In this document: positions 44,446-54,872 of the stretch, in pieces
How positions within the stretch are numbered: position 1 is the first letter of the stretch
How the letters are laid out: every line of letters begins with the position of its first letter
Assembly: GCF_000484535.1 (NCBI RefSeq)
Contig: NC_022600.1
Coordinates: 3,224,001-3,288,000 of the forward strand
Length of the DNA: 64,000 bases
Direction: 5' to 3'
Source: Gloeobacter kilaueensis JS1
GTDB taxonomy: Bacteria > Cyanobacteriota > Cyanobacteriia > Gloeobacterales > Gloeobacteraceae
Notes under the pieces: generated by a model
The model's database searches: none
Told to the model about the DNA's origin: nothing
Seen by the model: only the letters and a program-made list of their open reading frames with translations
Position numbers and translations under genes: made by a program

Positions 44446-45329
44446 ACCGCATCTTTTTGCCCTGTACCCTCCTGGGTTTGTGGATTGCCCTCGGCACGTC
44501 TTTTACCGTAGGAGCGGGTGCCCAGCGCTTTGGGGGTGGTGGGGGCGCTTCGCCGCGCCTCAACCGCAGCGTTAATTTGCAAAATCGAGGCAATATTTCG
44601 CTGCCGGCGGGGAGTACGCGCGACAATGCCAGTGCTCGCGCCCGAGTTGCCGAGGCGCGCAACAATCCAAACGTTCAAAATCGGCTGAATGCGGCGCGCA
44701 ACAATCCCACCAATACTCGCGACCGTGCGGTGCAACTGCGCAACAACCCGAACGTGCGAAACCGGGTCAACGAAGCGCGCAACAACCCCAATCTTCAAAA
44801 CCGCGTGGCCGAGGCGCGCAACAACTCAAATTCACAAAACCGGGTCAATAACATTCGCTCCAACCGCAACGTGAGAGCCAGCGTTCAAAATCGCGCGAAC
44901 GAGATTCGTAACAATCGGGTTACCAACGTCAATATCCGCAACAACAACATCAACATTGCACCGCCCAGGAGTGCCTGGGGTGGCGGTGGCTGGTACGGCG
45001 GCGGCTACTACACTCCCCCCGGATGGGGTACTGCATTTACCTTTGCTGCGGGCCTGGCCATCGGCGCAGCACTCAGCGCTCCACCGCCCTACTACACTCC
45101 CGTGGTTATTGGTTCCACCAGATATGTCTACTCTGATGGCGTCTTTCTGCAACCAGTGGGCGGCCAGTACATCGTTGTCCGGCCTCCACTCGGAGCGGTG
45201 GTCGATTATTTACCCGACGGATGCCTGACCACGCAACAGGGTGGCATCGTGCTTTATGACTGCAGCGGCGTCCTCTACCAGCCTTACTACGAAGCAGATG
45301 CCCTGGTCTACAGGGTAGTCCGGCTCTAG
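44442..45329 (+). CDS. Exported Asn/Arg repeat protein with C-terminal conserved domain
   Basis: A 295-residue protein with a signal peptide (LPCTLLGLWIALGTSFTVGAGA). Residues about 65-165 are about seven imperfect 13-residue repeats of the form NRVNEARNNPNLQ, rich in Asn and Arg. A Gly/Tyr/Trp-rich hinge (GGGGWYGGGYYTPPGW) leads to a hydrophobic segment and a C-terminal domain (about 215-295) with YVYSDGVFLQPVGGQYIVVRPPLGAVVDYLP, similar to proteins annotated DUF6515. It is coupled to the DUF2092 gene. Probably an envelope or surface protein. Confidence 0.75.
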   Translation: MNRIFLPCTLLGLWIALGTSFTVGAGAQRFGGGGGASPRLNRSVNLQNRGNISLPAGSTRDNASARARVAEARNNPNVQNRLNAARNNPTNTRDRAVQLRNNPNVRNRVNEARNNPNLQNRVAEARNNSNSQNRVNNIRSNRNVRASVQNRANEIRNNRVTNVNIRNNNINIAPPRSAWGGGGWYGGGYYTPPGWGTAFTFAAGLAIGAALSAPPPYYTPVVIGSTRYVYSDGVFLQPVGGQYIVVRPPLGAVVDYLPDGCLTTQQGGIVLYDCSGVLYQPYYEADALVYRVVRL

Positions 45330-45351
45330 GGGCGCAATCGCCAGTAGAAGC

Positions 45352-45380
45352 GACCTGCCCCTGTCCAGCTGCGGCAGGTC
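45352..45380. repeat. Inverted repeat downstream of the Asn-repeat gene
   Basis: GACCTGCC (45352-45359) and GGCAGGTC (45373-45380) form a perfect 8-bp stem 23 bp after the stop. No T-run follows, so it may be a mRNA end structure or weak terminator. Confidence 0.5.
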
Positions 45381-45409
45381 TACCCTCTGCGACTGGTATA
45401 GTGTGAGGG

Positions 45410-46147
45410 TTGCAACGTGTTCATCCCTTGACCAAGCCTGCCACGCCGCGCCTGCGGGTGCGCCGCCGTCCACCCGCAAAAGCCCAGGCTCCCTTTGACT
45501 ACCGCAACTTGATCCTGGCGGCTTTTGTCCTGCTTGGGGGTGCAGGAGCGAGTTTTTTTGGCTTTCAGTTTGGTCAAAAAGCACTCGAAGATGTCTCCTC
45601 GCCCAGAACACCCAGTGGTGAGGGGCGCAAGGTACTGGGCAAAAGCCAGGGTCTACTTAAAGAAGCCGAAATTCTCGGTTCGCTGACCACTGCCTCCGAG
45701 GTGCCCGAGGCGCTTACGCCGGACGAGCTATTAGAACAAGAAGAAGACCTGGCAGCCGAAGACAGCAGTTCGGCCAAAGTCAAAGTCTCCGCCCGCTCAG
45801 TTCAAGAAAACGTCTCGCTCAGCGTCGATTCGCTCTCCTGGCAGGGCAGCAATCTGGTGCTCCAGGTGAGCCTGCAGAACAAGAGCTACCACGCGGCGCG
45901 CTTTGCCTACAGCCCGGCTTTTGGTCTGCTCGTGGTCACCGACGATCAGGGCAAGCCCCTGCGCACCGTCAGCGAAGGTTTGCCGCCAGAACTTCCCGAC
46001 GATCGTCAGGTTTACAAGGGCAATATTCAAATTCCAGCAAGCGAACTGGGTAACAGCCGCTCCCTCAACTTGAGCCTCACCGACTATCCCGACCGCCAGC
46101 TGCAATTTCAGCTCAATGCCATCCCTGTCCCGCCCCGGCCTCAGTAA
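45410..46147 (+). CDS. Single-pass membrane protein, function unknown
   Basis: A 245-residue protein. The basic N-terminus (RLRVRRRPPAK) precedes one transmembrane segment (NLILAAFVLLGGAGASFFGFQFG, about 33-55). Then comes an acidic, disordered stretch (about 60-120) and a C-terminal beta-rich domain (about 125-240) with LSVDSLSWQGSNLVLQVSLQNKSYHAARF. That domain looks like an extracytoplasmic immunoglobulin-like fold. The start is uncertain (TTG at 45410 or 45428). No family recognised. Confidence 0.68.
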   Translation: MQRVHPLTKPATPRLRVRRRPPAKAQAPFDYRNLILAAFVLLGGAGASFFGFQFGQKALEDVSSPRTPSGEGRKVLGKSQGLLKEAEILGSLTTASEVPEALTPDELLEQEEDLAAEDSSSAKVKVSARSVQENVSLSVDSLSWQGSNLVLQVSLQNKSYHAARFAYSPAFGLLVVTDDQGKPLRTVSEGLPPELPDDRQVYKGNIQIPASELGNSRSLNLSLTDYPDRQLQFQLNAIPVPPRPQ

Positions 46148-46151
46148 CGCT

Positions 46152-46985
46152 TCAGGAGCGCTCCGCTTGAGAAGAAGGCACCGGCGTCCGCTCGCGGCCT
46201 AAGGGTGCGGCTTTGCCGGCAAAGTTGTAGGCAAAGACGCGCACCCCCGGTGCGTCCTCGGCGCGGGGCAACTCGGCGGCGGTGAACTGGGCGACGGGGC
46301 TGGTGTAGACTTTGACCGATTCGCTCTTGAAGTACTTCAAGAACGGCTCGACGTTGCCCAGATCGCAGGCTTGTTCGGCGGCGGCGGTGCGGTAGTAGGT
46401 GGGCACCACCAGCCTTGGCTGCAACTGCTGAGTTGCCTCGTGCGCCAGTGCCGGATCGAAGCTTTTGAGTCCGCCACCCACCGGCACAAACAACAGATCC
46501 GGCTTGCCCAGCAGGATCTTTTCTTCGTCGCTCAGGGGAGAGGCAATCACCCCAAGGTGAACGATGTCCATCCCGGCCTGCCGCCAGCGCCAGGCGACGT
46601 TGACGCCGAACTGCTTGCCATCCTTGCGGTCGTGCAGGGTCTTGACGCCCTGGAGTTTGTCGAAGCGATCGACGGTGAAGACGCCCGGCTGATAGAGCAC
46701 GCGGGGATTGCCCCGGACAACGTCGAGCGCGCCCTCGTCGAGCAGGCGCGAGCTGAGCAAGATCAAGTCGGCCTGCACCTCCGGGCGGCGGTACCCGGCG
46801 GTACAACCGGCGGGCCGGAAAGGATCGACCAGCAGCCGCCCCTCGCTGGAGCTGAACAAAAAGCAGGAGTGGCCCAGCCAGGTCACCTGCAGTCCTTTGG
46901 GCCGGACCGGAGCAGCGATTACCGGTACTGCAGCGGCCAGGGCACAACTGGCGAGGCCCGTTTGCAACAGTTGTCGTCTTCTCAT
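46152..46985 (-). CDS. Exported metallo-beta-lactamase-fold hydrolase (Tat-type signal)
   Basis: A 277-residue protein. It begins [24 protein letters not shown], a twin-arginine-like signal. The mature part is MBL-like with [23 protein letters not shown] and later [10 protein letters not shown] and VVPTYYRTA. The canonical HxHxDH metal motif is missing; SSRLLDEG occupies its place. It may therefore bind metal poorly or act as a structural homologue of UlaG-like enzymes. It overlaps the trpG stop by 4 nt (ATGA). Confidence 0.78.
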   Translation of the reverse strand: MRRRQLLQTGLASCALAAAVPVIAAPVRPKGLQVTWLGHSCFLFSSSEGRLLVDPFRPAGCTAGYRRPEVQADLILLSSRLLDEGALDVVRGNPRVLYQPGVFTVDRFDKLQGVKTLHDRKDGKQFGVNVAWRWRQAGMDIVHLGVIASPLSDEEKILLGKPDLLFVPVGGGLKSFDPALAHEATQQLQPRLVVPTYYRTAAAEQACDLGNVEPFLKYFKSESVKVYTSPVAQFTAAELPRAEDAPGVRVFAYNFAGKAAPLGRERTPVPSSQAERS

Positions 46986-47560
46986 GCGTTCGCTAAACTC
47001 TCCAAGAAATTGCGGAGCAGATCTTTACCGGCGGCAGTAAGGATACTCTCCGGGTGAAACTGGACCCCCTGAATGTGTGGCCAGGCGCGGTGGCGCACGC
47101 CCATAACTGTCCCGTCCTCGGTCCAGGCAGTGATTTCGAGCACCTGCGGAAAGCGCTCGCGGTCGATGACCAGCGAGTGGTAGCGGGTGGCCACAAAAGG
47201 TTGCGGCAGATTGGCAAAGACCCCTTCTCCCCGATGGTGAATGAGCGAAGTCTTGCCGTGCATCAACTCGGTTGCCCGGACAATTGCCCCGCCAAAGACC
47301 TGACCGATCGCCTGGTGGCCGAGACAGACGCCCAGAACCGGCAGCGAAGATCCCAGTTCAGCGACGATGGCCCCGGAGATTCCGGCATCCTCGGGACGAC
47401 CTGGACCGGGAGAAATCACGACGGCTGCCGGAGCCAACTCGCGCACCTGATCGAGATTGATCTGGTCGTTGCGCCGGACCTGTACCTCAGCCCCCAGTTC
47501 TGCCAGGTATTGCACCAGATTGTAGGTAAAGCTGTCGTAATTATCGATGACCAGGATCAT
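46982..47560 (-). CDS. trpG: Anthranilate/aminodeoxychorismate synthase glutaminase subunit
   Basis: A 192-residue class I glutamine amidotransferase that supplies ammonia to anthranilate (or 4-amino-4-deoxychorismate) synthase. It starts [18 protein letters not shown]. The catalytic Cys is in [10 protein letters not shown], and the His/Glu pair is in GVQFHPESI. TrpG and PabA cannot be told apart by sequence here and one protein may serve both. It overlaps the MBL gene start (ATGA), an odd partner for this enzyme. Confidence 0.93.
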   Translation of the reverse strand: MILVIDNYDSFTYNLVQYLAELGAEVQVRRNDQINLDQVRELAPAAVVISPGPGRPEDAGISGAIVAELGSSLPVLGVCLGHQAIGQVFGGAIVRATELMHGKTSLIHHRGEGVFANLPQPFVATRYHSLVIDRERFPQVLEITAWTEDGTVMGVRHRAWPHIQGVQFHPESILTAAGKDLLRNFLESLANA

Positions 47561-47702
47561 TGTGCTAACCGAGCTTACCCGCCTGCATAAACTTCCCTAT
47601 CATAGACAACCCAGGCTCGAACAGGGCGACAAGTGGCCCCAATCGTTGGCAGTGTCACCCGATCGTGGTACAGTTCTTCGCGCCATCGCAGGAAATTCGA
47701 CC

Positions 47703-48554
47703 GTGCAAAAGCAGATGCTTCGTTTCTCTTTTCAGCGTCAGGCTGTGGCTGCCGTTGTGGCCGGCTTCGTCGGTATTCTGACATTGCTGCTCGCTCCTCC
47801 CCGCCCGGTCTCTGCCCAGACGAGCGGTGGCCAGCTCAAAGTTGTCTTCGTGCCCCCAAAGAGCGCCTTCGGCAAGTCGATGGAAAAAGTCCTCAACCAG
47901 GGCGGCTCCAACAGCGGTTTTGCCAAAATTGTCGCTTCGCTCAACAAGCTATTTATCTTCCCGCGCGATCTGCCGGTGATCTTTCGCGAGTGCGGCTTTG
48001 TCAACGCCTTTTACTCGCCGCCCCAGCACACGATCACCGTCTGCTACGACCTGATGCAGCACTTTGGCGATCTTTTCAGCAAACAGGGCAAATCCGGGAC
48101 AGAACTGGGCCGGTTGGTCGCCGGGGCAACGCTCTTTACGTTTTTTCACGAATTTGGCCACGCCCTGATTGGCGAAATGGGCATCCCGGCCACAGGCAAA
48201 GAAGAAGATGCCGTCGATGAATTTTCGACGCTACTGCTGGCGCGTCTGGGCGATACCGGCCAGTTTGCCGTGCGCTCCGCCGCCTACTGGTTTGCCCTCG
48301 AAGGACAGCAGCAGGCCCGCACCGGCAGAGTAAGCGATCTACCGTTCTGGGACGAGCACTCCCTCAATCAGCAGCGCTTTTACGATGTCATCTGCATTCT
48401 TTACGGCAGCAGCCAGAAGCGCTACGCCAACCTGGCCACCGCCGTCGGCATCCCGCCCACCCGCGCCGCCCGCTGCGTGCGGGACTACCCCAAAGAGCGC
48501 AAAGCCTGGAACGCCCTGCTGGCCCCTCACCTCAAGCGCCAGTTTTCGCTTTAG
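47703..48554 (+). CDS. Exported DUF4344 metallopeptidase-like protein
   Basis: A 283-residue protein with a signal peptide ([25 protein letters not shown]). A zinc-protease motif [10 protein letters not shown] (about 154-163) is followed by [12 protein letters not shown], which supplies the third ligand, as in the DUF4344 family. The region [12 protein letters not shown] precedes it. GTG at 47703 has AGGA 9 nt upstream. It probably acts in the periplasm; substrate unknown. Its stop overlaps argB by 4 nt, convergent. Confidence 0.82.
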   Translation: MQKQMLRFSFQRQAVAAVVAGFVGILTLLLAPPRPVSAQTSGGQLKVVFVPPKSAFGKSMEKVLNQGGSNSGFAKIVASLNKLFIFPRDLPVIFRECGFVNAFYSPPQHTITVCYDLMQHFGDLFSKQGKSGTELGRLVAGATLFTFFHEFGHALIGEMGIPATGKEEDAVDEFSTLLLARLGDTGQFAVRSAAYWFALEGQQQARTGRVSDLPFWDEHSLNQQRFYDVICILYGSSQKRYANLATAVGIPPTRAARCVRDYPKERKAWNALLAPHLKRQFSL

Positions 48555-49492
48555 CTGAGTTCGGAGGCGACGAGCATACTGCCGATGCCCTGGTCGGTGA
48601 GCACTTCGAGCAACAGCGCGTGCATCTGGCGGCCATCGACGATGTGAGCGGCGCGCACCCCCTGGGCCAGGGCGCGCACGCAGCACTGCACCTTGGGAAT
48701 CATGCCGCCGACGACGATGCCCTGGTCGATCAACCGGCGCGCCTGGTAGATGTCGAGCTTGCGCACCAGGGTCTTGGGATCGTTTTTGTCGAGCAAAATC
48801 CCGGCGGTGTCGGTGAGCAAGATAAGCTTCTCAGCGTCGAGGGCCGCCGCCAGTTCCCCCGCCGCCGTGTCGGCGTTGATGTTGTAAGCCTGGCCGTGCT
48901 CGTCGCTGGCCACACTCGAGAGCACCGGGATATGGCCATCTTTAAGGAGCGATTGCACGAGCTTGGGGTTGATGCTCTGGATGTCGCCGACAAAGCCTAT
49001 CTGGGGCTGTTCCTGGGCGCTCGTGTGGGGGCGGGCCTCGATGATCGTGCCGTCCCTGCCGCACAAGCCCACCGCTGAACCGCCCGCCTGATTGATCATC
49101 TGGACGATCGACTTGTTGACCTTGCCTGCCAGGACCATCTCCACCACTTCCATCGTGTCGGCGTCCGTTACCCGCAGACCGCCCACAAATTGCACCGGAA
49201 TATTGAGTCGGGCAAGCCAGCTGTTGATCTCAGGGCCGCCGCCGTGGACGACCACCGGCTTGATGCCGACGGTCGCAAGAAAGACGATGTCGCGGATCAC
49301 CTGCTCGCGCAGGGCGGCCTCTACCATCGCCGCCCCGCCGTACTTGACGACGATCGTCTTACCTGAGAAGCGCTGAATGTAAGGCAGCGCCTCCGCCAGC
49401 ACCTGCACCCGATCGACCGGTGAGATGGGCGTAGTAAAGCAACTGGGAGCCGTCTGGGAGGCAGTGCGCAAAGAATCGGCGGTCTGGTCCAT
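48551..49492 (-). CDS. argB: Acetylglutamate kinase
   Basis: A 313-residue kinase for the second step of arginine synthesis, also a target of the PII protein in cyanobacteria. VVKYGGAAM binds the phosphates and [13 protein letters not shown] the substrate. The C-terminal [22 protein letters not shown] is typical. Start ATG at 49492 overlaps by one base the stop of the upstream SDR-like gene (TGATG); a GTG one codon earlier is possible. Length matches PII-regulated ArgBs. Confidence 0.96.
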   Translation of the reverse strand: MDQTADSLRTASQTAPSCFTTPISPVDRVQVLAEALPYIQRFSGKTIVVKYGGAAMVEAALREQVIRDIVFLATVGIKPVVVHGGGPEINSWLARLNIPVQFVGGLRVTDADTMEVVEMVLAGKVNKSIVQMINQAGGSAVGLCGRDGTIIEARPHTSAQEQPQIGFVGDIQSINPKLVQSLLKDGHIPVLSSVASDEHGQAYNINADTAAGELAAALDAEKLILLTDTAGILLDKNDPKTLVRKLDIYQARRLIDQGIVVGGMIPKVQCCVRALAQGVRAAHIVDGRQMHALLLEVLTDQGIGSMLVASELS

Positions 49493-50151
49493 CACAACTC
49501 AAATAGCGCGAAATCTTTCCCACTGTAGGTCATCTGCCGGTCCACAGCCGAAAGAATCCGGTTGCGGGCCCGGTAGGATTCGAGGGCACAGCAGACCAGG
49601 GCCGCCACATCAGCTCGATGAATCGTCCCGGCCACGCGCGGATCCTCGGTGAGCACGCCGTTGCCGGTGGCAGGCTCCGACTTGAGGCCGCCGGGCCGGA
49701 TAATCGTATAGGCAAGGCCGCTATGCACCAGATGCTGCTCGGCCTTGTCCTTTTCGATTAAGACCGGTCCCAGCGTCTGCAACACCTGGGCGGGCAGGGC
49801 GACCGCACTGTTACCGGTACCGATCGAAGTAATCAAGACGAAGCGCCCGACCCCCGCCGCTGCTGCTGCATCGATCAAGTTGCGGTTGCCAGGGTAGTCG
49901 GCGCGCCGGCCATCTTTTGGCAGGCCACCGATCGTACTCACCACCGCCTCGATCGGTTCAGATCCAAACGCCCGGCTTACAGATAGTGGATCGAGGGCGT
50001 CACCGAAAACGACTGCGACACCCATCGCCTCCAGTTCCTGCCGGGTCGCCTCCGAGCGCAGGAGTGCTTTTAGCGGCTGCCCCTGGGCGCTAAGCTGGCG
50101 GGCAATTTCAAACCCCACTCCACGGCTGGCACCGGCCAGAAGAATGGTCAC
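49492..50151 (-). CDS. NAD(P)-binding atypical short-chain dehydrogenase-like protein
   Basis: A 219-residue protein. The nucleotide fingerprint [18 protein letters not shown] lies at residues 3-20, and [14 protein letters not shown] near 105. It lacks the YxxxK catalytic pair of classical SDRs, as in atypical SDRs that serve as redox sensors or assembly factors (Ycf39-like). It is coupled to argB by a stop/start overlap, although a shared pathway is not evident. Confidence 0.85.
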   Translation of the reverse strand: MTILLAGASRGVGFEIARQLSAQGQPLKALLRSEATRQELEAMGVAVVFGDALDPLSVSRAFGSEPIEAVVSTIGGLPKDGRRADYPGNRNLIDAAAAAGVGRFVLITSIGTGNSAVALPAQVLQTLGPVLIEKDKAEQHLVHSGLAYTIIRPGGLKSEPATGNGVLTEDPRVAGTIHRADVAALVCCALESYRARNRILSAVDRQMTYSGKDFALFEL

Positions 50152-50207
50152 TGTACACCCTTACAACACCAGTCTTTAAGCTTACGCCATCGGGTTTGAA
50201 GCTGGCA

Positions 50208-50537
50208 CTAGCGGTGCAGGGAGTTCAAAAGCAGGTTGACGCCCGTCTGGATCAGCGCTCCCTGCAGAGTCTGGGGCTGCCCGTAGCCGTAGCCGCCGTA
50301 ATAGCCCTGGTTGGCGTAACTGCGCTGCTGGCAGTAGCCGTTGCGGCCACAGGTGTAACCGTCGTTGTAACCCTGGTTGTAGCCCTGGTTGTAGCTGTTG
50401 TCGTAACCGTAGCCCTGGTTGCCGTAGTAGGGCTGGTTGTAGCTGCCGTAGGTGTTGGGCAAAAATTGTGCCTGTGCCGGTGCAGCCAGGGTCAGAGCGG
50501 TCAACGAAAGGGCAGCAAGAGCAAGAACTTTTTTCAT
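50208..50537 (-). CDS. Small exported Gly/Tyr/Asn/Gln-rich protein
   Basis: A 109-residue protein with a signal peptide (KKVLALAALSLTALTLAAPAQAQ). The mature part repeats YNQ, GYG and NQGY patterns (YNQGYNQGYNDGYTCGRNGYCQQ), a low-complexity, prion-like composition with two Cys. The C-terminus (QGALIQTGVNLLLNSLHR) is a short amphipathic helix. It may be a surface-layer or matrix protein; no family recognised. ATG at 50537 chosen for the signal peptide. Confidence 0.7.
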   Translation of the reverse strand: MKKVLALAALSLTALTLAAPAQAQFLPNTYGSYNQPYYGNQGYGYDNSYNQGYNQGYNDGYTCGRNGYCQQRSYANQGYYGGYGYGQPQTLQGALIQTGVNLLLNSLHR

Positions 50538-50661
50538 GGCACAAGTGAGGGTAAAAGGTCCAGCCTCCGTGGCCACTGCCTACGGCTGCTCTAGCCCCTA
50601 TTATCCCCTGCGCCCCCTGCACCACACTTGCGCTTTCGCGCAGAGATCGCTGCGGCGATAC

Positions 50662-50667
50662 TATAAT
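50662..50667 (+). promoter_or_regulatory. Possible -10 element upstream of dnaE
   Basis: A perfect TATAAT lies 100 bp before the dnaE start. No good -35 hexamer is found at the right distance, so this is weak. Confidence 0.3.
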
Positions 50668-50766
50668 TTGCGTAGACAAGTGTTCATGATCTCCGATCAG
50701 CCGGCGGTGATTGCTTCCAGATCTAGCGTCCGGTAGGATGATGGCCTGTATAACTAGTGCTCCACG

Positions 50767-53700
50767 ATGCAGTACGTCAACCTTCACACCCACAGCGACT
50801 ACAGCCTGCTCGACGGAGCGAGCCAGGTGCCGGACCTCATCGAGCGGGCCAGGAGCCTGGAGATGCCGGCGATCGCCCTCACCGATCATGGGGTGATGTA
50901 CGGGGCGGTGGAGCTGATTAAAAAATGCCGCTCCGCCGGCTTGAAGCCCATCGTCGGCACCGAAGGGTACGTCATCAACGGCGATATTCGCGACAAGACC
51001 CGCCGCTACCGCCGCTACCACCAGGTGCTGCTGGCCAAAAATCTGCAGGGCTACAAAAATCTCGTCAAGCTGGTGACGATCTCGCACCTGGAGGGCATGC
51101 AGGGCCGGGGCATCTTTGCACGCCCCTGCATCAACAAAGAACTGCTGACCCAGTACCGCGAGGGTCTTATCTGCACCTCCGCCTGTCTGGGGGGCGAGAT
51201 TCCCCAGCAGATTCTCAACGGTACCTTCGATCAGGCCCGCCGCATCGCCCAGTGGTACAAGGAGCTGTTCGCGGACGATTTTTATCTGGAGATTCAAGAT
51301 CACGGCCAGCGGGAGGACCGCGTCGTCAACGTCGCCCTGCTGCGCCTCAGCCGCGAGCTGCATATCAAGCTCATCGCCACCAACGACTCGCACTTTACCT
51401 CCTGCGAGGATGTAGACGCCCACGACGCGCTGTTGTGCATCCAGACGGGCAAGCTGGTGAGCGAGGAGAACCGGATGCGCTACACCGGCACCGAGTTTCT
51501 CAAAAGCGCCGAGCAGATGGCGAGCATGTTTCGCGACCACCTGAGCGACGAGGTGATCGCCGAAGCCCTCGCCAACACCCTCGAAATTGCCGAGAAAGTC
51601 GAGCGGTACGACCGCGAACTGTTGGGAGACGCCCGGCTGCCGCAGTTTCCGATCCCGCGCGGCCACACCGCCGAGAGCTACTTAGAGCAGGTGAGCTGGG
51701 AGGGGATGCGCGAGCGCTTCGGCAGCCAGATCGACCCCGTCTACCGCGACCGGCTCAAGTACGAGCTGGGCATTATCGAGCAGATGGGCTTTGCCACCTA
51801 CTTTCTGGTGGTCTGGGACTACATCAAGTACGCCCGCGACCACAGCATCGCCGTCGGACCAGGACGCGGTTCAGCGGCGGGCTCCCTCGTCGCCTACGCC
51901 CTCAAGATCACCAACATCGACCCGGTGCGCTACAACCTGCTTTTTGAGCGCTTTCTCAACCCGGAACGCAAGTCGATGCCCGACATCGACACCGACTTTT
52001 GCATCGAGCGCCGCGACGAGATCATCCGCTACGTCACCGAAAAGTACGGCGAGGAGTACGTCGCTCAGATCATCACCTTCAACCGCCTCACCTCCAAGGC
52101 GGTGCTCAAGGACGTGGCGCGGGTGCTCGACATCTCCTACGGCGACGCCGACAGGCTCGCCAAGCTCATCCCGGTAGTGCGCGGCAAACCCGTTCCCCTC
52201 AAAAAAATGATCTCAGAGGAGACGCCCGCGCCGGAATTCAAACACGCCTACGAGAGCGACGAGCGCACCCGAAAGTGGGTCGATCTGTCGATGCGCATCG
52301 AGGGCACCAACAAGACCTTCGGCGTCCACGCCGCCGGGGTGGTGATTTCGAGCATTCCCCTCGACGAACTGGTGCCGCTGCAAAAAAACAACGACGGCCA
52401 GGTGATCACCCAGTACTACATGGAGGACATCGCCGATCTGGGCCTTTTGAAGATGGACTTTCTCGGCCTGCGCAACCTGACGATGATCTACCGCGCTCAG
52501 GAGTTGATTGGCCAGTACCGGGGCGAGCACATCGACCTTGACAACCTGCCCCTCGACGACCCCCAGACCTACGCGCTGCTGGGCAAAGCGGACCTGGAGG
52601 GCATCTTTCAACTAGAATCCTCCGGCATGAAGCAGATCGTCCGCGATCTGCGCCCCTCCAACATCGAAGACATCTCATCGATCCTGGCACTCTATCGGCC
52701 TGGACCGCTCGATGCCGGGCTCATTCCTGAATTTATCGACCGCAAGCATGGCCGCAAGCAGATTCAATATCTGCACACTTTACTGGAGCCAATCTTAAAA
52801 GAAACCTACGGCGTTCTATGCTATCAAGAACAAATTATGAAAGTCGCCCAGGAATTGGGCGGCTATACCCTCGGTCAGGCCGATCTGCTCCGGCGGGCAA
52901 TGGGCAAAAAAAAGCGCGAGGAGATGGAAAAGCACCGCTCGATTTTTGTCGATGGCTCCGCCAAAAATGGCGTCCCCAGTCGAATCGCAGAAGAGCTATT
53001 TGAGCAGATGGTTGTCTTCGCAGAGTACTGTTTTAACAAGAGTCATTCTGCTGCCTACGGCTACGTTACTTTCCAGACGGCCTATCTTAAAGCCCACTAT
53101 CCAGTCGAGTACATGGCCGCACTATTGAGTTCGGTCAAAGGCGATCAAGATAAAGTTCAAAAATATATCGCTTCCTGTTTGAGCATGGGCATCGAGATCG
53201 AGCCGCCCGACATCAACCGCTCCGGTTTTGACTTCACTCCTCAAGACAAGAGCATTCTCTTTGGCCTCGGGGCCGTCAAGAACGTCGGCGAAGGGGCGAT
53301 TCAGGCGCTCATCGAAGCGCGTGCCCAGAAAGGTGCCTTCCGCAATCTGGCCGATCTGTGCGACCGGGTCGATCTGCGGGTAGTCAACAAGCGCGCCCTC
53401 GAAGCGCTGGTCAAAGCCGGTGCCTTCGACAGCTTTTCGAGCAACCGGGGTCAGTTGCTCGCCGATATGGAAAAGGTGGTGGATTGGGCCCAGGACCGCG
53501 CCCACGACCGCAGCATCGGCCAGTTCAACCTCTTTGACGCCTTTGCCGCCGCTGCTTCTGAGCGGATGGCAAGTTTTGAGAGCGCCCCGAGTGCGCCGCC
53601 CACCGCCGATCTGCTCCCGGCGGACAAACTGCGCTTCGAGCGGGAACTATTGGGCTTTTATGTCTCGGACCATCCCCTCAAGGCGGTGCGCGAGAGCGCC

Positions 53701-54243
53701 AGATTGCTCGCGCCGATCAATCTGGCGGATCTGGCCGATTGTCGGGTCGAGAGCAGCGTGAGCGCGATTGCCCTGGTGCGCGATGTAAAGGCGGTCGTCA
53801 CCAAAAAAGGCGACCGTATGGCGATCGTGCAACTGGAGGATTTGACCGGTTCGACTGAGGCGGTGGTCTTTCCGAGAGTCTACGAGCGGGTCGGACCCCT
53901 GTTTGTCACCGATGCGCGGCTGATGCTCTGGGGAAAGATCGACCTGCGCGATGAGCGCCCTCAGCTCATCATCCAGGACGCTAAACCGATCGAGGAAGTC
54001 AAGATGGTCGTCATCGACCTCGAACCGCGCTCGGACGTGCAGACCTGGCACCAGTTGCGCGAGTTGTTGCAGGCGCACCAGAGCGAGACAGCCCATATTC
54101 CGGTGATCGCCTCGATCAAAAATGACCAGCGCCACAAGCTCATCCGCTTTGGCCACCAGTTTCGCATCAGCAACGACAGCGCCCTGATTCAGGCGCTGGC
54201 GCGCAAAGGTTTTGCTGCCCGGCTGGCGCGGATCGTCAATTGA
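50767..54243 (+). CDS. dnaE: DNA polymerase III alpha subunit, contiguous and intein-free
   Basis: A 1158-residue replicative polymerase. The PHP domain opens [16 protein letters not shown]. The catalytic acids lie in MPDIDTDFC (about residue 403). The tudor/OB region is near 990-1070 ([29 protein letters not shown]). The site that carries the split intein in many cyanobacteria, FAEY-CFNK, is present uninterrupted with Cys at about residue 755 (codon at 53029). Codon use is less GC-rich between about 52700 and 53190, around that site. The end overlaps the convergent Crp-type gene by 8 nt. Confidence 0.97.
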   Translation: MQYVNLHTHSDYSLLDGASQVPDLIERARSLEMPAIALTDHGVMYGAVELIKKCRSAGLKPIVGTEGYVINGDIRDKTRRYRRYHQVLLAKNLQGYKNLVKLVTISHLEGMQGRGIFARPCINKELLTQYREGLICTSACLGGEIPQQILNGTFDQARRIAQWYKELFADDFYLEIQDHGQREDRVVNVALLRLSRELHIKLIATNDSHFTSCEDVDAHDALLCIQTGKLVSEENRMRYTGTEFLKSAEQMASMFRDHLSDEVIAEALANTLEIAEKVERYDRELLGDARLPQFPIPRGHTAESYLEQVSWEGMRERFGSQIDPVYRDRLKYELGIIEQMGFATYFLVVWDYIKYARDHSIAVGPGRGSAAGSLVAYALKITNIDPVRYNLLFERFLNPERKSMPDIDTDFCIERRDEIIRYVTEKYGEEYVAQIITFNRLTSKAVLKDVARVLDISYGDADRLAKLIPVVRGKPVPLKKMISEETPAPEFKHAYESDERTRKWVDLSMRIEGTNKTFGVHAAGVVISSIPLDELVPLQKNNDGQVITQYYMEDIADLGLLKMDFLGLRNLTMIYRAQELIGQYRGEHIDLDNLPLDDPQTYALLGKADLEGIFQLESSGMKQIVRDLRPSNIEDISSILALYRPGPLDAGLIPEFIDRKHGRKQIQYLHTLLEPILKETYGVLCYQEQIMKVAQELGGYTLGQADLLRRAMGKKKREEMEKHRSIFVDGSAKNGVPSRIAEELFEQMVVFAEYCFNKSHSAAYGYVTFQTAYLKAHYPVEYMAALLSSVKGDQDKVQKYIASCLSMGIEIEPPDINRSGFDFTPQDKSILFGLGAVKNVGEGAIQALIEARAQKGAFRNLADLCDRVDLRVVNKRALEALVKAGAFDSFSSNRGQLLADMEKVVDWAQDRAHDRSIGQFNLFDAFAAAASERMASFESAPSAPPTADLLPADKLRFERELLGFYVSDHPLKAVRESARLLAPINLADLADCRVESSVSAIALVRDVKAVVTKKGDRMAIVQLEDLTGSTEAVVFPRVYERVGPLFVTDARLMLWGKIDLRDERPQLIIQDAKPIEEVKMVVIDLEPRSDVQTWHQLRELLQAHQSETAHIPVIASIKNDQRHKLIRFGHQFRISNDSALIQALARKGFAARLARIVN

Positions 54244-54820
54244 GCAGGACGCAGGGGGCAGCCGTTGTCGGGCGGAGGATGAGGCGGTGACGGGCAACGC
54301 GCAGGATGCGTCCCTGGCGCTCGAGCTGGTTGAGGATGCGGGTGACGGTGACTCGCGAAGTACCCACCAGATCGGCAAGATCTTGATGGGTCAGGCGCAA
54401 GTCGATGAGCCGTCCTTCGGCCACATCGCAGCCAAAGCGGCGGGCGAGCCAGACGAGCACCGATTCGATGCAGACCTGGGCATCCTTGCACTGGACAATT
54501 TCCAGCAGGTCCATCGCTCCCCGGACGTGCCGGATGAGGGCGTCGGTGAGCCGGGACCACTGATCTTTGGGAACGCGCACGGCCACGACCGGTGTCAAAC
54601 ATTCGAGGTGGTAAGGTTCGACCTGCACCAGTTCTCGGCCAACCACATCCCCCGGCCCCCAGAGGCCGAGGGAGATGAGTGTACCGTTCTCATGCCAGGT
54701 GGTGGCGCGCACGATACCCTGAACCAGCTGCCAGAGGCAGTCGCGCTCGTGGGGCAAAAGCGCCCGGCGCTCGAAGGTGTGCGTGCGGGAATAAGCCGTC
54801 GAGATGATTGAAGTAGCCAT
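54236..54820 (-). CDS. Crp/Fnr family transcriptional regulator
   Basis: A 194-residue regulator. The N-terminal cyclic-nucleotide-binding-like barrel is short (starting near [22 protein letters not shown], then [13 protein letters not shown]). It lacks the arginine of a cAMP-binding cassette, so the ligand is unlikely to be cAMP. The C-terminal HTH is [31 protein letters not shown]. Cyanobacterial relatives are NtcA and CysR. A matching palindrome lies upstream of sulfite reductase (58776). Confidence 0.9.
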   Translation of the reverse strand: MATSIISTAYSRTHTFERRALLPHERDCLWQLVQGIVRATTWHENGTLISLGLWGPGDVVGRELVQVEPYHLECLTPVVAVRVPKDQWSRLTDALIRHVRGAMDLLEIVQCKDAQVCIESVLVWLARRFGCDVAEGRLIDLRLTHQDLADLVGTSRVTVTRILNQLERQGRILRVARHRLILRPTTAAPCVLLN

Positions 54821-54872
54821 AGTGTGGGTAGCTGCTGCAGGACGGGAAGTACCGTCACAGCAGGATAAGCGG

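Noticed and set aside
50182-51666. Minus-strand frame of 494 residues over the start of dnaE
   Set aside because: Antisense to dnaE and overlapping the secreted Tyr-rich gene in a different frame; no family match.
50767-54243. Inteins in dnaE
   Set aside because: The full-length frame is continuous, and the usual FAEY-CFNK junction is intact with no intein motifs.
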